Below, piece by piece: positions 37,844 through 48,887 of a stretch of 64,000 bases of DNA. The DNA comes from Nocardioides euryhalodurans (GTDB taxonomy: Bacteria > Actinomycetota > Actinomycetes > Propionibacteriales > Nocardioidaceae), in contig NZ_CP038267.1 in the NCBI RefSeq assembly GCF_004564375.1, positions 3,226,501 through 3,290,500 on the forward strand, given 5' to 3'. The notes under the pieces are model-generated. The model was not told where the DNA came from. It did not search any database and saw nothing but the letters and a program-made list of their open reading frames with translations. A program made the translations under genes and the position numbers. How positions within the stretch are numbered: position 1 is the stretch's first letter; each line of letters opens with the position of its first letter.

Positions 37844-39961
37844 ATGAGCGCCGCTATGCCGTCTTCCGTGTCCACGACCCCTGCCAGCGCCTGGAGGTAC
37901 CGCCCCGAGCTCGACGGCCTGCGTACGTTCGCGGTCGTCGCCATCGTCTTCTTCCACGCCCGCGTGGCCGGGGCGTCCAGCAGCTTCATCGTGCTGGACC
38001 TCTTCTTCGTCCTCTCCGGCTTCCTCGTCACGAACGTCGTGCTCAGCGAGGTGGACGCGACCGGCGAGCTCAGGCTGGGTCGCTACTACGCCCGCCGCGT
38101 ACGCCGGCTGCTGCCCGCCGCGGTGGTCACGATCGTGGTGACGTCCGTCGTGTTCGTGCTGGTCGCCTCGGAGCCCGAGCGGCTCGGGCTGGTGCGCGAC
38201 GCGCAGGCGGCGCTCGTCTACCTCGCCAACTGGCAGTTCATCGCCGACGGGGCGGACTACTTCGCCGGGGACGTCCGGGACTCGCCCTTCATGCACTTCT
38301 GGTCGCTCTCGGTCGAGGAGCAGTACTACATCGTCTTCCCGCTGCTCCTGCTGGCGTGGTGGAAGCTCGCCCCCGGCCGGGCGCGGGTGCTCCTCGGCGG
38401 GCTGTCCGTCCTGACCGCGCTGTCGGTCGCCTCGCAGCTCTACTGGGCCCAGGTCGACCCCACCCGGGCCTACTTCGCCACCGACGCCCGGCTCTTCCAG
38501 CTGCTGGCCGGCGCGATCCTCGCGGTCGCGCTGCGCGAGTTCGCCACGCGCCGCGCGGAGGGCGGCATCCACTGGCGACGGGCCGGCCGCGCGCTGGCCG
38601 TCGCCGGCCTGGGTGGGTACGTCCTCCTCGGCAGCGAGCTGGTCGACATGTCGGTCTCGCACCGCAACCTGCTCGCCACGCTGCTGGCCGTCTCGCTGGT
38701 CGTCGGCACGTACACCGCACCGGGCTCGCTCGTGGCGCGCGGCTTCGCGCTGCCGTGGATGACCTACCTGGGCAAGATCTCGTACGGCATCTACCTCTGG
38801 CACTACCCGGTGCTGCTGGTGCTGGGGCGGGTCTTCGACGTCCGTCCCGCACTGCTGGCCCTGATGGCGCTGGTGGGGGCGATCGCGCTCGCGTCGATGT
38901 CCTACCAGATGCTCGAGACGCCGATCCGGCGTGGCCGGGTCCTCGACGCCTTCCCGTGGCCCGCCGTGGCGGCCGGGCTGGCGGTGAGCGTCGGCACGGC
39001 CCTGGTCGTGGTCGGTCCGATCCTGACCAGCGAGCGCCAGCCCTCGGTGGCGGCGGCCTCCGTCGGCGGCTCGATCGCGGCCGAGGCGGCGGTGGCCGAG
39101 GACGAGGCGGTCGTCCGCAAGCTCGCGCGGCAGGTCCCGGGCGACCTCGACTTCCGCAAGATCAGCAACGACCGGGGACCGGGCGTCACCTTCTGCAGGC
39201 CCTCGGCGCCGGCCGACTGCACCGTGGTCGACGGCGACGGACCGCACGTGGTCGTGGTCGGCGACAGCCACGCCCGGATGCTGTCGGCCGGGCTGGTCGA
39301 GCTCGCGGAGGAACGCGGCTTCCGGCTCTCCATGAGCGTGGTCAACAGCTGTCCGTGGCAGGACGGGCTCCTCAACGTCGAGGCGCCCGAGGGCAGTCAG
39401 CGTCGCTGCCTCGACGCCCGGCAGGACTTCTACGACCAGACGTTGCCGGCGATGGACGCCGACGTGGTGATCCTCGCCAACCTGGCCCGCAGTGCGCCGG
39501 ACCGCTGGCAGGGCAAGGTCGTCGACCAGGACGGCCGGGCCCGCGGGGACCTCAACCAGCGCCAGCTCGAGGCGACGCGGCAGACGGTGCGGAAGATCAA
39601 CCGGGCCGGCGCCACGGCGGTGATGGTCCGCAGCATCGTGGGCACCGACGGCTGGGAGATGGAGGGGCCTGACCCGCTCGACTGCCTCGCCCGCGCGAAG
39701 CGGCAGCGCGAGTGCGCTGTCTCGCCCCCGCTGGACCGGCCGGTCGCCGACGGGATCTACGAGTCGGTGGCGATCGGCAACGACGACGCCACCACGGTCG
39801 ACCTCAACCCCGTGTTCTGCCCCGACGCACCCGCCTGCCGTCCGATCATCGACGGGGTGGTGGTGTGGCGCGACGCCGCCCACCTGACCGGCTCGATCAC
39901 CCGCCACCTGCGCACGGAGGTGTGGGCGGCGGTCGAGGACACGGGCGTCGTGCCCGGGTAG
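37844..39961 (+). CDS. Membrane acyltransferase with SGNH domain, OatA/OafA-like
   Basis: 705 residues. Residues about 15-390 form the ten-helix acyltransferase-3 domain: YRPELDGLRTFAVVAIVFFHAR (catalytic His), LDLFFVLSGFLVT and RRVRRLLPA. The C-terminal half is an extracellular SGNH esterase-like domain with GDSH near residue 475 and the DxxH equivalent DAAHLTG. Together they transfer acetyl groups to a cell-surface polymer such as peptidoglycan or polysaccharide; the acceptor is unknown. TAGCGT lies 10 bases upstream of the ATG. Confidence 0.9.
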   Translation: MSAAMPSSVSTTPASAWRYRPELDGLRTFAVVAIVFFHARVAGASSSFIVLDLFFVLSGFLVTNVVLSEVDATGELRLGRYYARRVRRLLPAAVVTIVVTSVVFVLVASEPERLGLVRDAQAALVYLANWQFIADGADYFAGDVRDSPFMHFWSLSVEEQYYIVFPLLLLAWWKLAPGRARVLLGGLSVLTALSVASQLYWAQVDPTRAYFATDARLFQLLAGAILAVALREFATRRAEGGIHWRRAGRALAVAGLGGYVLLGSELVDMSVSHRNLLATLLAVSLVVGTYTAPGSLVARGFALPWMTYLGKISYGIYLWHYPVLLVLGRVFDVRPALLALMALVGAIALASMSYQMLETPIRRGRVLDAFPWPAVAAGLAVSVGTALVVVGPILTSERQPSVAAASVGGSIAAEAAVAEDEAVVRKLARQVPGDLDFRKISNDRGPGVTFCRPSAPADCTVVDGDGPHVVVVGDSHARMLSAGLVELAEERGFRLSMSVVNSCPWQDGLLNVEAPEGSQRRCLDARQDFYDQTLPAMDADVVILANLARSAPDRWQGKVVDQDGRARGDLNQRQLEATRQTVRKINRAGATAVMVRSIVGTDGWEMEGPDPLDCLARAKRQRECAVSPPLDRPVADGIYESVAIGNDDATTVDLNPVFCPDAPACRPIIDGVVVWRDAAHLTGSITRHLRTEVWAAVEDTGVVPG

Positions 39962-39985
39962 TCCGCCACGCCTCGGGCGGGGCGG

Positions 39986-40014
39986 TTGTCGACGGTTGTG
40001 ACGTGGACCACAAT
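39986..40014 (+). promoter_or_regulatory. Promoter of the acyl-CoA ligase gene
   Basis: TTGTCG (39986-39991) and CACAAT (40009-40014) are 17 bases apart; the ATG follows 8 bases later, so the mRNA is probably leaderless. No Shine-Dalgarno sequence is seen. Confidence 0.5.
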
Positions 40015-40022
40015 CAACCGGC

Positions 40023-41594
40023 ATGAGCCTTCCCGCACCGACGTACGTCGACGACCGCCTGGCCCACTGGGCCGCAACCGACCCCGACGGGGAGGCGATG
40101 TCCTACCTCGGCAGGACGTGGACGTGGTCGGAGTGGGACGACCGGGTCCGCCGCGTCGCCGGCGGGCTGCAGGGGCTGGGGATCGGGCGCGGCGACGTCG
40201 TCGCCTTCCTCGACAAGAACCACCCGGCGTGCGTCGAGCTGAGCCTGGCCGCGGGGTCGCTGGGTGCGGCCAACGCGATCGTCAACTGGCGGCTCGCCGG
40301 CGACGAGGTCGACTACACCGTCAACGACTCCGGGGCGACGGTGCTGGTCGTGGGGTCGGACCTGATGCCGCTGGTCGCCTCGATCCGGGACCGGCTGCCC
40401 AGGGTGAGGACGGTCATCGAGGTGACGCCCGAGGGCGGCGAGGGCGATGCCTACGAGCACTGGCTCGCGGTGTCCGACCCGGTCTCACGCCCGGCGGACG
40501 TGAGCCCCGACGACACCTGCCTGGTGATGTACTCGTCGGGCACGACCGGGCGGCCCAAGGGCATCATGCTCAGCCACGCCAACATGGTGGCCCACACGCT
40601 GAACGCCCACGACGGGTGGAGCTTCGAGCCCGGTGACAAGAACATGGTCGCGATGCCGCTCTTCCACGTGGGCGGGTCGTCGTACGTCCTCTTCGGCATC
40701 CACGACGGCGTCCCGAGCGTGATGACCCGGGACCCCGACGGCGCCTCGCTCGCCGCCGCGATCATGGCGGGAGCCAACCGGACGTTCCTGGTGCCGGCGG
40801 TGCTCGCGCAGGTGCTGCAGTCCGGCGACGACGCGATCGCGCTCTTCGGGCGGCTCAAGACCTACTGCTACGGCGCCTCGCCCATGCCGATGCCGCTGCT
40901 CCGCGCGGCGATGGAGGCCTGGCCCGACACCGACTTCATCCAGGTCTACGGGCTCACCGAGCTCGGCGGCGTGATCACCCACCTGATGCCGGAGGCCCAC
41001 CGGGACGCCGACCATCCCGAGCGGCTGGTCAGTGCCGGGCAGCCGATCCCTGGCGCCGAGGTCCGGGTCGTCGACCCGGGCACCCTCGAGGACGTCCCGA
41101 CCGGTGAGCACGGCGAGCTGTGGTTCCGTACGCCGCAGCTGATGAAGGGGTTCCTCGGCCAGCCCGAGGCGACCGCGCAGGTGGTCACCGAGGACGGCTG
41201 GTTCCGCACCGGCGACCTCGGCAAGGTCGACGCCGACGGTTTCGTCTACGTCGAGGACCGGCTCAAGGACATGATCATCAGCGGCGGCGAGAACATCTAC
41301 AGCCCCGAGGTCGAGCGGGTCCTCGCCGAGCACCCGGCCGTGATGGAGGTCGCCGTGATCGGTGTGCCCGACGACCGCTGGGGCGAGGTGGTCAAGGCCG
41401 TCGTCTCGCTCAAGCCGGACACCGCGGCCACCGAGGAGGAGATCATCGGCTACTGCCGCGAGCACCTCGCCCACTTCAAGTGCCCCAGGAGCGTGGACAT
41501 CATCGAGGCGCTGCCGCGCAACCCCACCGGCAAGATCCTCAAGCGCGACCTCCGCAAGCCCTACTGGGAGGGGCGCGACCGCCAGACCGTGTGA
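40023..41594 (+). CDS. AMP-forming acyl-CoA synthetase
   Basis: 523 residues of the ANL superfamily. The phosphate loop YSSGTTGRPKG is at about 170-180, the aromatic-acyl pocket motif is YGLTELGG, the hinge motif FRTGDLGKVDADGF with RLKDMIISGGENI is intact, and the C-terminal lysine lies in PTGKILKRDLR. It activates a carboxylic acid, probably a medium or long fatty acid, with ATP and CoA. It may feed the two acyl-CoA dehydrogenases encoded 11 kb away; that is inference. Confidence 0.93.
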   Translation: MSLPAPTYVDDRLAHWAATDPDGEAMSYLGRTWTWSEWDDRVRRVAGGLQGLGIGRGDVVAFLDKNHPACVELSLAAGSLGAANAIVNWRLAGDEVDYTVNDSGATVLVVGSDLMPLVASIRDRLPRVRTVIEVTPEGGEGDAYEHWLAVSDPVSRPADVSPDDTCLVMYSSGTTGRPKGIMLSHANMVAHTLNAHDGWSFEPGDKNMVAMPLFHVGGSSYVLFGIHDGVPSVMTRDPDGASLAAAIMAGANRTFLVPAVLAQVLQSGDDAIALFGRLKTYCYGASPMPMPLLRAAMEAWPDTDFIQVYGLTELGGVITHLMPEAHRDADHPERLVSAGQPIPGAEVRVVDPGTLEDVPTGEHGELWFRTPQLMKGFLGQPEATAQVVTEDGWFRTGDLGKVDADGFVYVEDRLKDMIISGGENIYSPEVERVLAEHPAVMEVAVIGVPDDRWGEVVKAVVSLKPDTAATEEEIIGYCREHLAHFKCPRSVDIIEALPRNPTGKILKRDLRKPYWEGRDRQTV

Positions 41595-41652
41595 ACGGGG
41601 TGCGACCGCGGTCCCGACACCGCGCGGGTGAGGGACGGTAGCCGGCGAGGTC

Positions 41653-41658
41653 TAGGGT
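41653..41658 (+). promoter_or_regulatory. -10 box of the YihY gene, probable leaderless start
   Basis: TAGGGT lies 6 bases before the ATG and no ribosome binding site is present. A -35 element is not evident. Confidence 0.4.
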
Positions 41659-41664
41659 CCGGGC

Positions 41665-42627
41665 ATGACCACCGCGCGCACCGTCCCGGTCACGACCGAG
41701 ATGGACGGCGACGAGCTCGATGCGGAGGACGCCTGGCACCTCGCCCGGCGGCACGGTCTGCGGCACGTCGTGGTCAGCTCGTTCGTGCGCTTCCGGTACG
41801 GCGACGGGTTCACCAACAGCCGGGCGCTGGCGCTGCAGACCTGCCTCGCGGTGGTGCCCTTCATGCTCGCCGTCACCGGCCTCGCGGCCGACATCGACGA
41901 CGACCGGTGGGCGCGGGTGGTCGCGGCGACGGTGAACGCGATCGCTCCCGGGCAGGGCACCAACGACGCGCTCGCGGCCGCCGCCGGTGGGTCGGAGCGG
42001 AGCGGCGAGATCGCGCTCACCTTCGGCCTCCTCTTCGCCCTGGTGTCGATGACGACCGCGATGGCCCAGGTCGAGCGCGGGACCAACCGGATCTACGGGA
42101 TCCGGCGCGACCGGCCGGCCCTGCACAAGTACGGCCGGGCTGCGGTCTTCACGGTCGTCCTGGCGGCCCCGGTCGGGCTCGGCTTCCTGCTGCTGGTCGG
42201 GGGAGGCGCCTTCGGCGACGCGATGGTGGCCGAGGGGGTCTGGACGGAGACCGCAGAGGACTGGTGGGACTGGGTGCGCTGGCCACTCGGGGTGGCGATG
42301 CTCGTGTTCGCGATCGCGGTGCTGCTCGACCACGCCCCGCGGCGCCGGCAGCCCGCGCTGTCCTGGCTGGCCCTCGGGTCGGGCACCGCCGTCGCGCTGA
42401 GCGCGGTCGCGACCGGCGGGCTGGCGGCGTACGTCAGCCTGAGCGCCTCGTTCAGCTCGACGTACGGACCGCTCGCGGGGGTGTTCGTGCTGCTGCTGTG
42501 GAGCCTGCTGAGCTCGATGGCGTTCTTCTACGGCGCCGCCGTCTGCGCGCAGCTCGAGGCGCTGCGGGCCGGCGACGACCAGCCGGCGTACGACGACCCG
42601 GGCCGGCCGCACCGGCAGACCGTCTGA
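41665..42627 (+). CDS. YihY/BrkB family inner-membrane protein
   Basis: 320 residues with about six membrane segments. The segments GDGFTNSRALALQTCLAVVPFMLAVTGL, YGPLAGVFVLLLWSLLSSMAFFYGAAVCAQLEAL are the family hallmarks. The family was once misnamed RNase BN; its function is not established, with transport or lipid-related roles proposed. It is convergent with the MFS gene with only 13 bases between the stops. Confidence 0.9.
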   Translation: MTTARTVPVTTEMDGDELDAEDAWHLARRHGLRHVVVSSFVRFRYGDGFTNSRALALQTCLAVVPFMLAVTGLAADIDDDRWARVVAATVNAIAPGQGTNDALAAAAGGSERSGEIALTFGLLFALVSMTTAMAQVERGTNRIYGIRRDRPALHKYGRAAVFTVVLAAPVGLGFLLLVGGGAFGDAMVAEGVWTETAEDWWDWVRWPLGVAMLVFAIAVLLDHAPRRRQPALSWLALGSGTAVALSAVATGGLAAYVSLSASFSSTYGPLAGVFVLLLWSLLSSMAFFYGAAVCAQLEALRAGDDQPAYDDPGRPHRQTV

Positions 42628-42640
42628 CCCCGACCGCCGG

Positions 42641-43777
42641 TCAGCGTGCCGGCCCGCGCAGGCCGGCGGGCACCAGCGCCAGCAGGCACGCGCACGCCGC
42701 CAGGGCGAACGCGGTCGGGAATCCCCAGCCCGAGGCCAGCAGCCCCACCAGGACCGACCCCAGGGCCGTGCCGCCGTCGAAGCCGACGTTCCAGAGCGTG
42801 CTCGTCTCGTCGACGCGACCCGGTCCGGCGCGACGGAACGCCGAGACCAGGGTGAGGTTCTGGAGGGCGCCGTAACCGGTCCCTGCCAGCAGCGCTCCGC
42901 CGATCAGCCAGACGGCAGCGCCGTCGCGCGCGCCCCACGCGCAGGCCGCTGCGCCGGCCGCCGCCACGACCAGCAGCGGGACCAGCCACGCCTCGCCACC
43001 GCGGGCGCCGGCGTCGGCGACGTGGCCCGCGCCGTAGCGAGATGCGGCTGCGGTCGCGCCCATCACGAGCAGCGCCACGCTCGCGACGACCGGGGTGGTC
43101 ACCTGGGGGATGAAGGTCAGCAGCGCGCCACCCGCCAGGGTCGAGGCGAGGAGGACGAGGGTCGGCGCCGCGATCGCGCCGAGCAACCCGGTCCAGGAGT
43201 CGTCGGTGTCGCGGGCCGGCCCCGCGGCAGCGGCGTCCCCGACGAGCCGCCTGAGGGCGAGCGCAGCGGGCACACCGAGCACGGGCAGCGCCCCGACCAG
43301 CAGCACCGGTGCGAAGCCCACCAGGTCGACCGCGGCGACGCCGAGCGGCAGCAGCAGCAGGTTGGGGACGGCCACCGCGAGCCCGTACGCGCCCACCATC
43401 CGGCCGCGCAGGCCGGGCGGCGCCAGGTGGCCGACGACGGCGCTGCCGGTGACGGTCAGCACCCCGAAGCCGGCGCCGCGCACCACCGAGCAGGCGAGGA
43501 TCCAGCCGAGGCCGTCGGAGACCGGCAGGGCGGCCGCGCCGGTCGCCATCAGCAGCAGGCCGAGCACCATCGCCCGGCCGTGGCCCAGCGACCGGACCAG
43601 CGCGGGGACCGCCAGCTGGGCCAGGACGGTGGTGGCCAGCAGCACGCCGTTGACCAGGCCCGCGCCGGCAGCGCCGGCTCCGCCGTGCACGGCCCACAGC
43701 GGTGCGACGGGCAGCAGGACGGCGTACCCGGAGAAGCCGGTGACGGAGTAGACGACCAGCGGCCCCGTCCCACGCAC
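42641..43777 (-). CDS. MFS transporter
   Basis: 378 residues from GTG 43777. About eleven or twelve hydrophobic segments; LPVAPLWAVHGGAGAAGAGLVNG in the first loop and the motif A-like GHGRAMVLGLLLMATG after helix 2 place it in the major facilitator superfamily. The substrate is unknown; drug or metabolite efflux is the usual guess. It lies 73 bases downstream of citrate synthase on the same strand and could be read from it. Confidence 0.85.
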   Translation of the reverse strand: MRGTGPLVVYSVTGFSGYAVLLPVAPLWAVHGGAGAAGAGLVNGVLLATTVLAQLAVPALVRSLGHGRAMVLGLLLMATGAAALPVSDGLGWILACSVVRGAGFGVLTVTGSAVVGHLAPPGLRGRMVGAYGLAVAVPNLLLLPLGVAAVDLVGFAPVLLVGALPVLGVPAALALRRLVGDAAAAGPARDTDDSWTGLLGAIAAPTLVLLASTLAGGALLTFIPQVTTPVVASVALLVMGATAAASRYGAGHVADAGARGGEAWLVPLLVVAAAGAAACAWGARDGAAVWLIGGALLAGTGYGALQNLTLVSAFRRAGPGRVDETSTLWNVGFDGGTALGSVLVGLLASGWGFPTAFALAACACLLALVPAGLRGPAR

Positions 43778-43850
43778 CTGCCGGACCGAGGTCGGTCCGG
43801 CGGCGGGGGAGGGGCCGCGGTCGTCTGCGCCGGGGGTGCTGCTCAGGCGG

Positions 43851-45155
<1,305 letters not shown>

Positions 45156-45190
45156 GTCGGCTCCTCGTTCACGTCTTTGTGGTCCGTCCC

Positions 45191-45196
45191 AACCTA
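45191..45196 (-). promoter_or_regulatory. -10 box of gltA
   Basis: TAGGTT on the minus strand, about 35 bases before the GTG, giving a leader of about 29 bases that includes the GAGGAG ribosome binding site. The -35 is weak. Confidence 0.4.
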
Positions 45197-45268
45197 GCCC
45201 GGCCCCGCAGGTGGCGCGAACCGGAGGTCCGCCGGATGGTCCCGGGCCGGAGCGGGCGGTGCAGTGAT

Positions 45269-45298
45269 TTGCCGCCGTTCCGCGCACCCGCGTAACCT
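45269..45298 (+). promoter_or_regulatory. Promoter of rplM-rpsI
   Basis: TTGCCG (45269-45274) and TAACCT (45293-45298) are separated by 18 bases. The leader to rplM would be about 160 bases. The whole 45156-45467 interval is otherwise without genes. Confidence 0.5.
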
Positions 45299-45321
45299 TG
45301 GCCGTCGCGACTCCTGCCGCG

Positions 45322-45439
45322 CCCGCCCACGAGGCGGGTGCTGATCCGGACGTCATCCTCCCAGCCCGACCGGGAGGAGCGAACCGGGCCGTGTTCGTCA
45401 GGGGTCGTGGCTCCACCACCCGACCGGGACCTCCGGTCC
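45322..45439 (+). promoter_or_regulatory. Structured rplM leader
   Basis: Three hairpins: CCCGCC/GGCGGG (45322-45338, loop CACGA), CCTCCC/GGGAGG (45357-45377, nine-base loop) and GGACC/GGTCC (45427-45439, loop TCC). The position suits an autoregulatory L13 leader, but I cannot match it to the described Firmicutes L13 leader. Function is inference. Confidence 0.4.
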
Positions 45440-45467
45440 GGGACCGACGAACGAAGAGGGCACTCAC

Positions 45468-45911
45468 GTGCGCACTTACAGCCCCAAGCCTGGCGACATC
45501 CAGCGCGACTGGCACGTCATCGACGCCGAGGACGTGATCCTGGGCCGTCTCGCCGTCCAGACCGCCAACCTCCTGCGCGGCAAGCACAAGACGATCTTCG
45601 CCCCGCACATGGACACCGGTGACTTCGTCATCATCGTCAACGCGGAGAAGGTCGCCCTGACCGGCCAGAAGGCCACCAAGAAGGTCAGCTACCGCCACTC
45701 CGGCTACCCGGGCGGTCTCACCGCCACCCCGATCGGCCAGGGCCTCGAGAAGGACGCCCGCAAGGTCATCGAGAAGGCCGTGTGGGGAATGCTCCCCAAG
45801 AACAAGCTGGGCCGCCAGATCATCAAGAAGCTCAAGGTCTACTCCGGCCCGCACCACCCCCACCAGGCCCAGCAGGCCCAGCCGTTCGAGATCTCGCAGA
45901 TCTCCCAGTGA
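45468..45911 (+). CDS. rplM: 50S ribosomal protein L13
   Basis: 147 residues from GTG; the AAGAGGG ribosome binding site is 6 bases upstream. [28 protein letters not shown], then [27 protein letters not shown] and YRHSGYPGG are L13 signatures. L13 initiates large-subunit assembly. rpsI follows 23 bases later in the usual pair. Confidence 0.97.
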   Translation: MRTYSPKPGDIQRDWHVIDAEDVILGRLAVQTANLLRGKHKTIFAPHMDTGDFVIIVNAEKVALTGQKATKKVSYRHSGYPGGLTATPIGQGLEKDARKVIEKAVWGMLPKNKLGRQIIKKLKVYSGPHHPHQAQQAQPFEISQISQ

Positions 45912-45934
45912 CCGACCAGGACCGAGGACACGTA

Positions 45935-46432
45935 GTGACTGAGAACAGCACCGAGGTCGAGGAGACCTTCGAGACCAACGAGCAGGGCGTCGCCTACAGC
46001 TCCGAGAGCGCCCCGGCCGCCGACGCGCCGGTCAACTCCACCATCGCGCCGTCCGCCGCGACCGGCCGCCGCAAGCAGGCCGTCGCCCGCGTGCGGATCG
46101 TGCCCGGCACGGGCAACTGGACCGTCAACGGCCGCGCGCTCGACTCGTACTTCCCCAACAAGCTGCACCAGCAGGTCGTCAACGAGCCCTTCGTGACCAC
46201 CCAGCTCGAGGGCCGCTTCGACGTGATCGCCCGCGTGCACGGCGGCGGCATCACCGGCCAGGCCGGTGCGCTGCGCCTGGGCGTGGCCCGTGCGCTCAAC
46301 GCGGTCGACATCGACGCCAACCGCGCGGTGCTCAAGAAGGCCGGCCTGCTCACCCGTGACGCCCGCGTCATCGAGCGCAAGAAGGCCGGTCTGAAGAAGG
46401 CCCGCAAGGCGCCTCAGTTCAGCAAGCGCTGA
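45935..46432 (+). CDS. rpsI: 30S ribosomal protein S9
   Basis: 165 residues from GTG 45935 with GAGGAC upstream; about 40 acidic N-terminal residues precede the S9 core, an extension common in actinobacteria. The core begins at [16 protein letters not shown] and ends with the tRNA-contacting [12 protein letters not shown]. Longer readings into rplM are not used. Confidence 0.96.
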   Translation: MTENSTEVEETFETNEQGVAYSSESAPAADAPVNSTIAPSAATGRRKQAVARVRIVPGTGNWTVNGRALDSYFPNKLHQQVVNEPFVTTQLEGRFDVIARVHGGGITGQAGALRLGVARALNAVDIDANRAVLKKAGLLTRDARVIERKKAGLKKARKAPQFSKR

Positions 46433-46443
46433 TCGGCATCATC

Positions 46444-46449
46444 TAGGGT
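46444..46449 (+). promoter_or_regulatory. -10 box of glmM, probable leaderless start
   Basis: TAGGGT lies 7 bases before the ATG with no ribosome binding site between. It lies just after the rpsI stop, so glmM may have its own leaderless transcript. Confidence 0.45.
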
Positions 46450-46456
46450 CCGTCGC

Positions 46457-47806
46457 ATGACGACGCGACTCTTCGGCACGGACGGGGTCCGGGGCCTGGC
46501 CAACGGTGATCTCACCGCTGAGCTGGCCCTGGACCTTTCCGTTGCGGCAGCCCACGTGCTCGCCGACCGGGGTGACTTCGCGGGGCACCGACCGTTCGCG
46601 GTCGTGGGCCGCGACACCCGGATCTCGGGCGAGTTCCTCGAGGCGGCGGTCGTCGCCGGGCTCGCCTCCGCCGGGGTCGACGTGCTCCTCCTCGGGGTGC
46701 TGCCGACGCCCGGCGTCGCCTACCTCACCCAGAAGCTGGGCGCCGACCTGGGCGTCATGCTCTCGGCCTCCCACAACCCGATGCCGGACAACGGCATCAA
46801 GTTCCTCGCGCGCGGCGGCCGCAAGCTCGACGACACGATCGAGATCGCGATCGAGAAGCGGATGCGCGAGCCCTGGCAGCGTCCTCAGGGCGGGGGCGTC
46901 GGCCGGGTCACCCCGTACGCCGAGGCCGTCGACGACTACGTCACCCACCTGATCTCCTCCATCGAGCACCCCCTCGTGGGGCTGCGGGTGGTGCTCGACT
47001 GCGCCGAGGGGGCCGCCTCCGAGGCCGGGCCCCGCGCGCTCGTCGGCGCCGGCGCGGACCTCACCGCCATCCACGCCATCCCCGACGGCCTCAACATCAA
47101 CGACGGCTGCGGCTCCACCCACCTCGGCCCGCTGCAGGAGGCCGTCCTGCGCGACGGAGCCGCCGTGGGCTTCGCGCTGGACGGCGACGCCGACCGCTGC
47201 CTGGCCGTCGACCACGAGGGGACGGTCGTCGACGGCGACCAGATCCTCGCGATCCTCGCCCAGTCGCTGCACGAGCACGGCCGGCTCGCCAAGGACACCG
47301 TCGTCGCCACCGTGATGAGCAACCTCGGCTTCGTCAACGCCATGCGTGAGGCGGGCATCGGCGTACGCCAGACCAAGGTCGGCGACCGCTACGTCCTCGA
47401 GGCGATGAACATCTCCGGCTACTCGCTCGGCGGGGAGCAGTCAGGCCACGTGATCATGAGCGACCACGCCACCACCGGTGACGGCATCCTCACCGCCCTG
47501 GCGGTGCTCGAGCGGATGGCGACCACCGGCAAGTCGCTCAAGGAGCTGGCGTCGGTGATGACCCGGCTGCCGCAGGTCCTCGTCAACGTCCCCGACGTCG
47601 ACAAGACGCGGGCCGACGACGACGCCGTCGTCGCGGCTGCGGTCGCCGAGGAGGAGGCGGTGCTGGCCGGCGAGGGCCGGATCCTGCTGCGGCCCTCCGG
47701 GACCGAGCCGATCGTCCGGGTCATGGTCGAGGCGCCCACCGAGCAGAAGGCCGGCGAGGTCGCCGACAGGCTGGCCGACGTCGTACGACGGCAGCTGGCG
47801 CTGTGA
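46457..47806 (+). CDS. glmM: Phosphoglucosamine mutase
   Basis: 449 residues. The phosphoserine is S105 in [11 protein letters not shown]; the magnesium loop LDGDADRC, the sugar-binding GGEQSGH and the phosphate-binding [12 protein letters not shown] motifs are all present. It converts glucosamine-6-phosphate to glucosamine-1-phosphate, the step between GlmS and GlmU in UDP-GlcNAc synthesis. glmS lies 2.6 kb downstream. The stop overlaps the next start by four bases. Confidence 0.97.
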   Translation: MTTRLFGTDGVRGLANGDLTAELALDLSVAAAHVLADRGDFAGHRPFAVVGRDTRISGEFLEAAVVAGLASAGVDVLLLGVLPTPGVAYLTQKLGADLGVMLSASHNPMPDNGIKFLARGGRKLDDTIEIAIEKRMREPWQRPQGGGVGRVTPYAEAVDDYVTHLISSIEHPLVGLRVVLDCAEGAASEAGPRALVGAGADLTAIHAIPDGLNINDGCGSTHLGPLQEAVLRDGAAVGFALDGDADRCLAVDHEGTVVDGDQILAILAQSLHEHGRLAKDTVVATVMSNLGFVNAMREAGIGVRQTKVGDRYVLEAMNISGYSLGGEQSGHVIMSDHATTGDGILTALAVLERMATTGKSLKELASVMTRLPQVLVNVPDVDKTRADDDAVVAAAVAEEEAVLAGEGRILLRPSGTEPIVRVMVEAPTEQKAGEVADRLADVVRRQLAL

Positions 47807-48816
47807 GCCCAGCAGGGCCGGCCCACGTCGAACAGGTCGACCCCCGGCTCGAGCCGGTGCTGCGCCGGTGGTGGGAGGTGGGCCGCGACTCGTGGCTGCC
47901 CGACCGGGCCGTCGACGACTGGCCGGCGTGGGAGGTGAGCCGGCGGGCGCTGCCGGCACACAACCCCGAGCGCGAGGCCAGCCTCTACCTCGCCTACGAC
48001 GGCGACGAGGTCGTCGGCTTCGGGATGGTGATCCTGCCGGTGCTCGACAACCCGCACCTGGCGTTCGCCGACCTGGGGGTGCTGCCCGGGCACCGGAGAC
48101 GCGGCCACGGGACCACCCTGGTGCGCGACCTCGAGCAGCGGGTGCGCGACCGGGGCCGTACCACCGTCGTCATCGAGGGGTACGCCCCGCCGGGCGGCAC
48201 CGCCCCGTGCGAGCCGTTCGCGGCGGCGCGCGGCTACGAGGTCGCCAACGAGGAGACGATCAAGCACCTGGACGTCGCGACCTACCGGGCGCTGCGGGAG
48301 GACCTGGTGCGGGAGGTGGCGCCGTACGCCCGCGGTTACCGGATCATCGGCTGGGACACCGTGTGCCCCGACGAGCACGCCCTCGAGTGCAGCCGGCTGC
48401 TCAGCGGCTTCAACTCCCAGGTCCCGCTCGGCGACCTCGCGCTGGAGGACTCGGAGTGGAGCCCGGCGCGGATGCAGGAGTGGGAGCGGCGCAACCTGGC
48501 GATCGGCCGGCACGCGTTCACCTCGGCCGCGGTCGCCCCCGACGGCACGTTGGCGGGCCTCAGCGGGCTGCGGGTCGACGACGACGCCCCCACCACCGGC
48601 AGCGTGGGCATCACGCTGGTCGACCCGCGGCACCGTGGTCACCGGCTCGGGCTCGCCCTCAAGGCCGCGGTCACCGACCTGGCCCTCGAGCACTTCCCCG
48701 ACCTCGCCGTCGTCGAGACCACCAACGCGGTGAGCAACCGCCACATGTCCGCCGTCAACGAGCGGCTCGGCTACCGCTCGCTCGAGCGGCTGCTGGAGCT
48801 GCAGCGCGTGCTCTGA
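47803..48816 (+). CDS. Tandem GNAT N-acetyltransferase
   Basis: 337 residues from GTG in a GTGA overlap with glmM. Two GNAT domains: the first with [23 protein letters not shown] (near residue 90), the second with [22 protein letters not shown] (near residue 270) and a C-terminal [18 protein letters not shown]. The layout resembles mycothiol synthase, but that gene is usually elsewhere; sequence alone does not assign it. The substrate is unknown. Confidence 0.83.
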   Translation: MSPAGPAHVEQVDPRLEPVLRRWWEVGRDSWLPDRAVDDWPAWEVSRRALPAHNPEREASLYLAYDGDEVVGFGMVILPVLDNPHLAFADLGVLPGHRRRGHGTTLVRDLEQRVRDRGRTTVVIEGYAPPGGTAPCEPFAAARGYEVANEETIKHLDVATYRALREDLVREVAPYARGYRIIGWDTVCPDEHALECSRLLSGFNSQVPLGDLALEDSEWSPARMQEWERRNLAIGRHAFTSAAVAPDGTLAGLSGLRVDDDAPTTGSVGITLVDPRHRGHRLGLALKAAVTDLALEHFPDLAVVETTNAVSNRHMSAVNERLGYRSLERLLELQRVL

Positions 48817-48820
48817 CCGC

Positions 48821-48853
48821 GAGACGTCCGGTCCCGCATCGTGAGACGACCGG
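48821..48853. promoter_or_regulatory. Direct repeats upstream of ohr
   Basis: GAGACGTCCGG (48821-48831) and GAGACGACCGG (48843-48853) match at 10 of 11 bases and are 22 bases apart, about two helix turns. The second overlaps the predicted -35. They look like a tandem regulator site. Confidence 0.5.
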
Positions 48854-48878
48854 AAATGTCGTGGCCCCCTGGCTCGTT
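48852..48878 (+). promoter_or_regulatory. SigR/SigH-like promoter of ohr
   Basis: GGAAAT (48852-48857) and GTT (48876-48878) are separated by 18 bases, close to the GGAAT-N18-GTT pattern of thiol-stress sigma factors SigR and SigH. The ATG follows 9 bases later, again suggesting a leaderless message. Confidence 0.5.
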
Positions 48879-48887
48879 GGGCCCGGC

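Noticed and set aside
45156..45467. Undetected small protein gene in the gltA-rplM interval
   Set aside because: Short frames exist but none has a ribosome binding site or coding pattern; the interval is better explained by two promoters and a structured leader.
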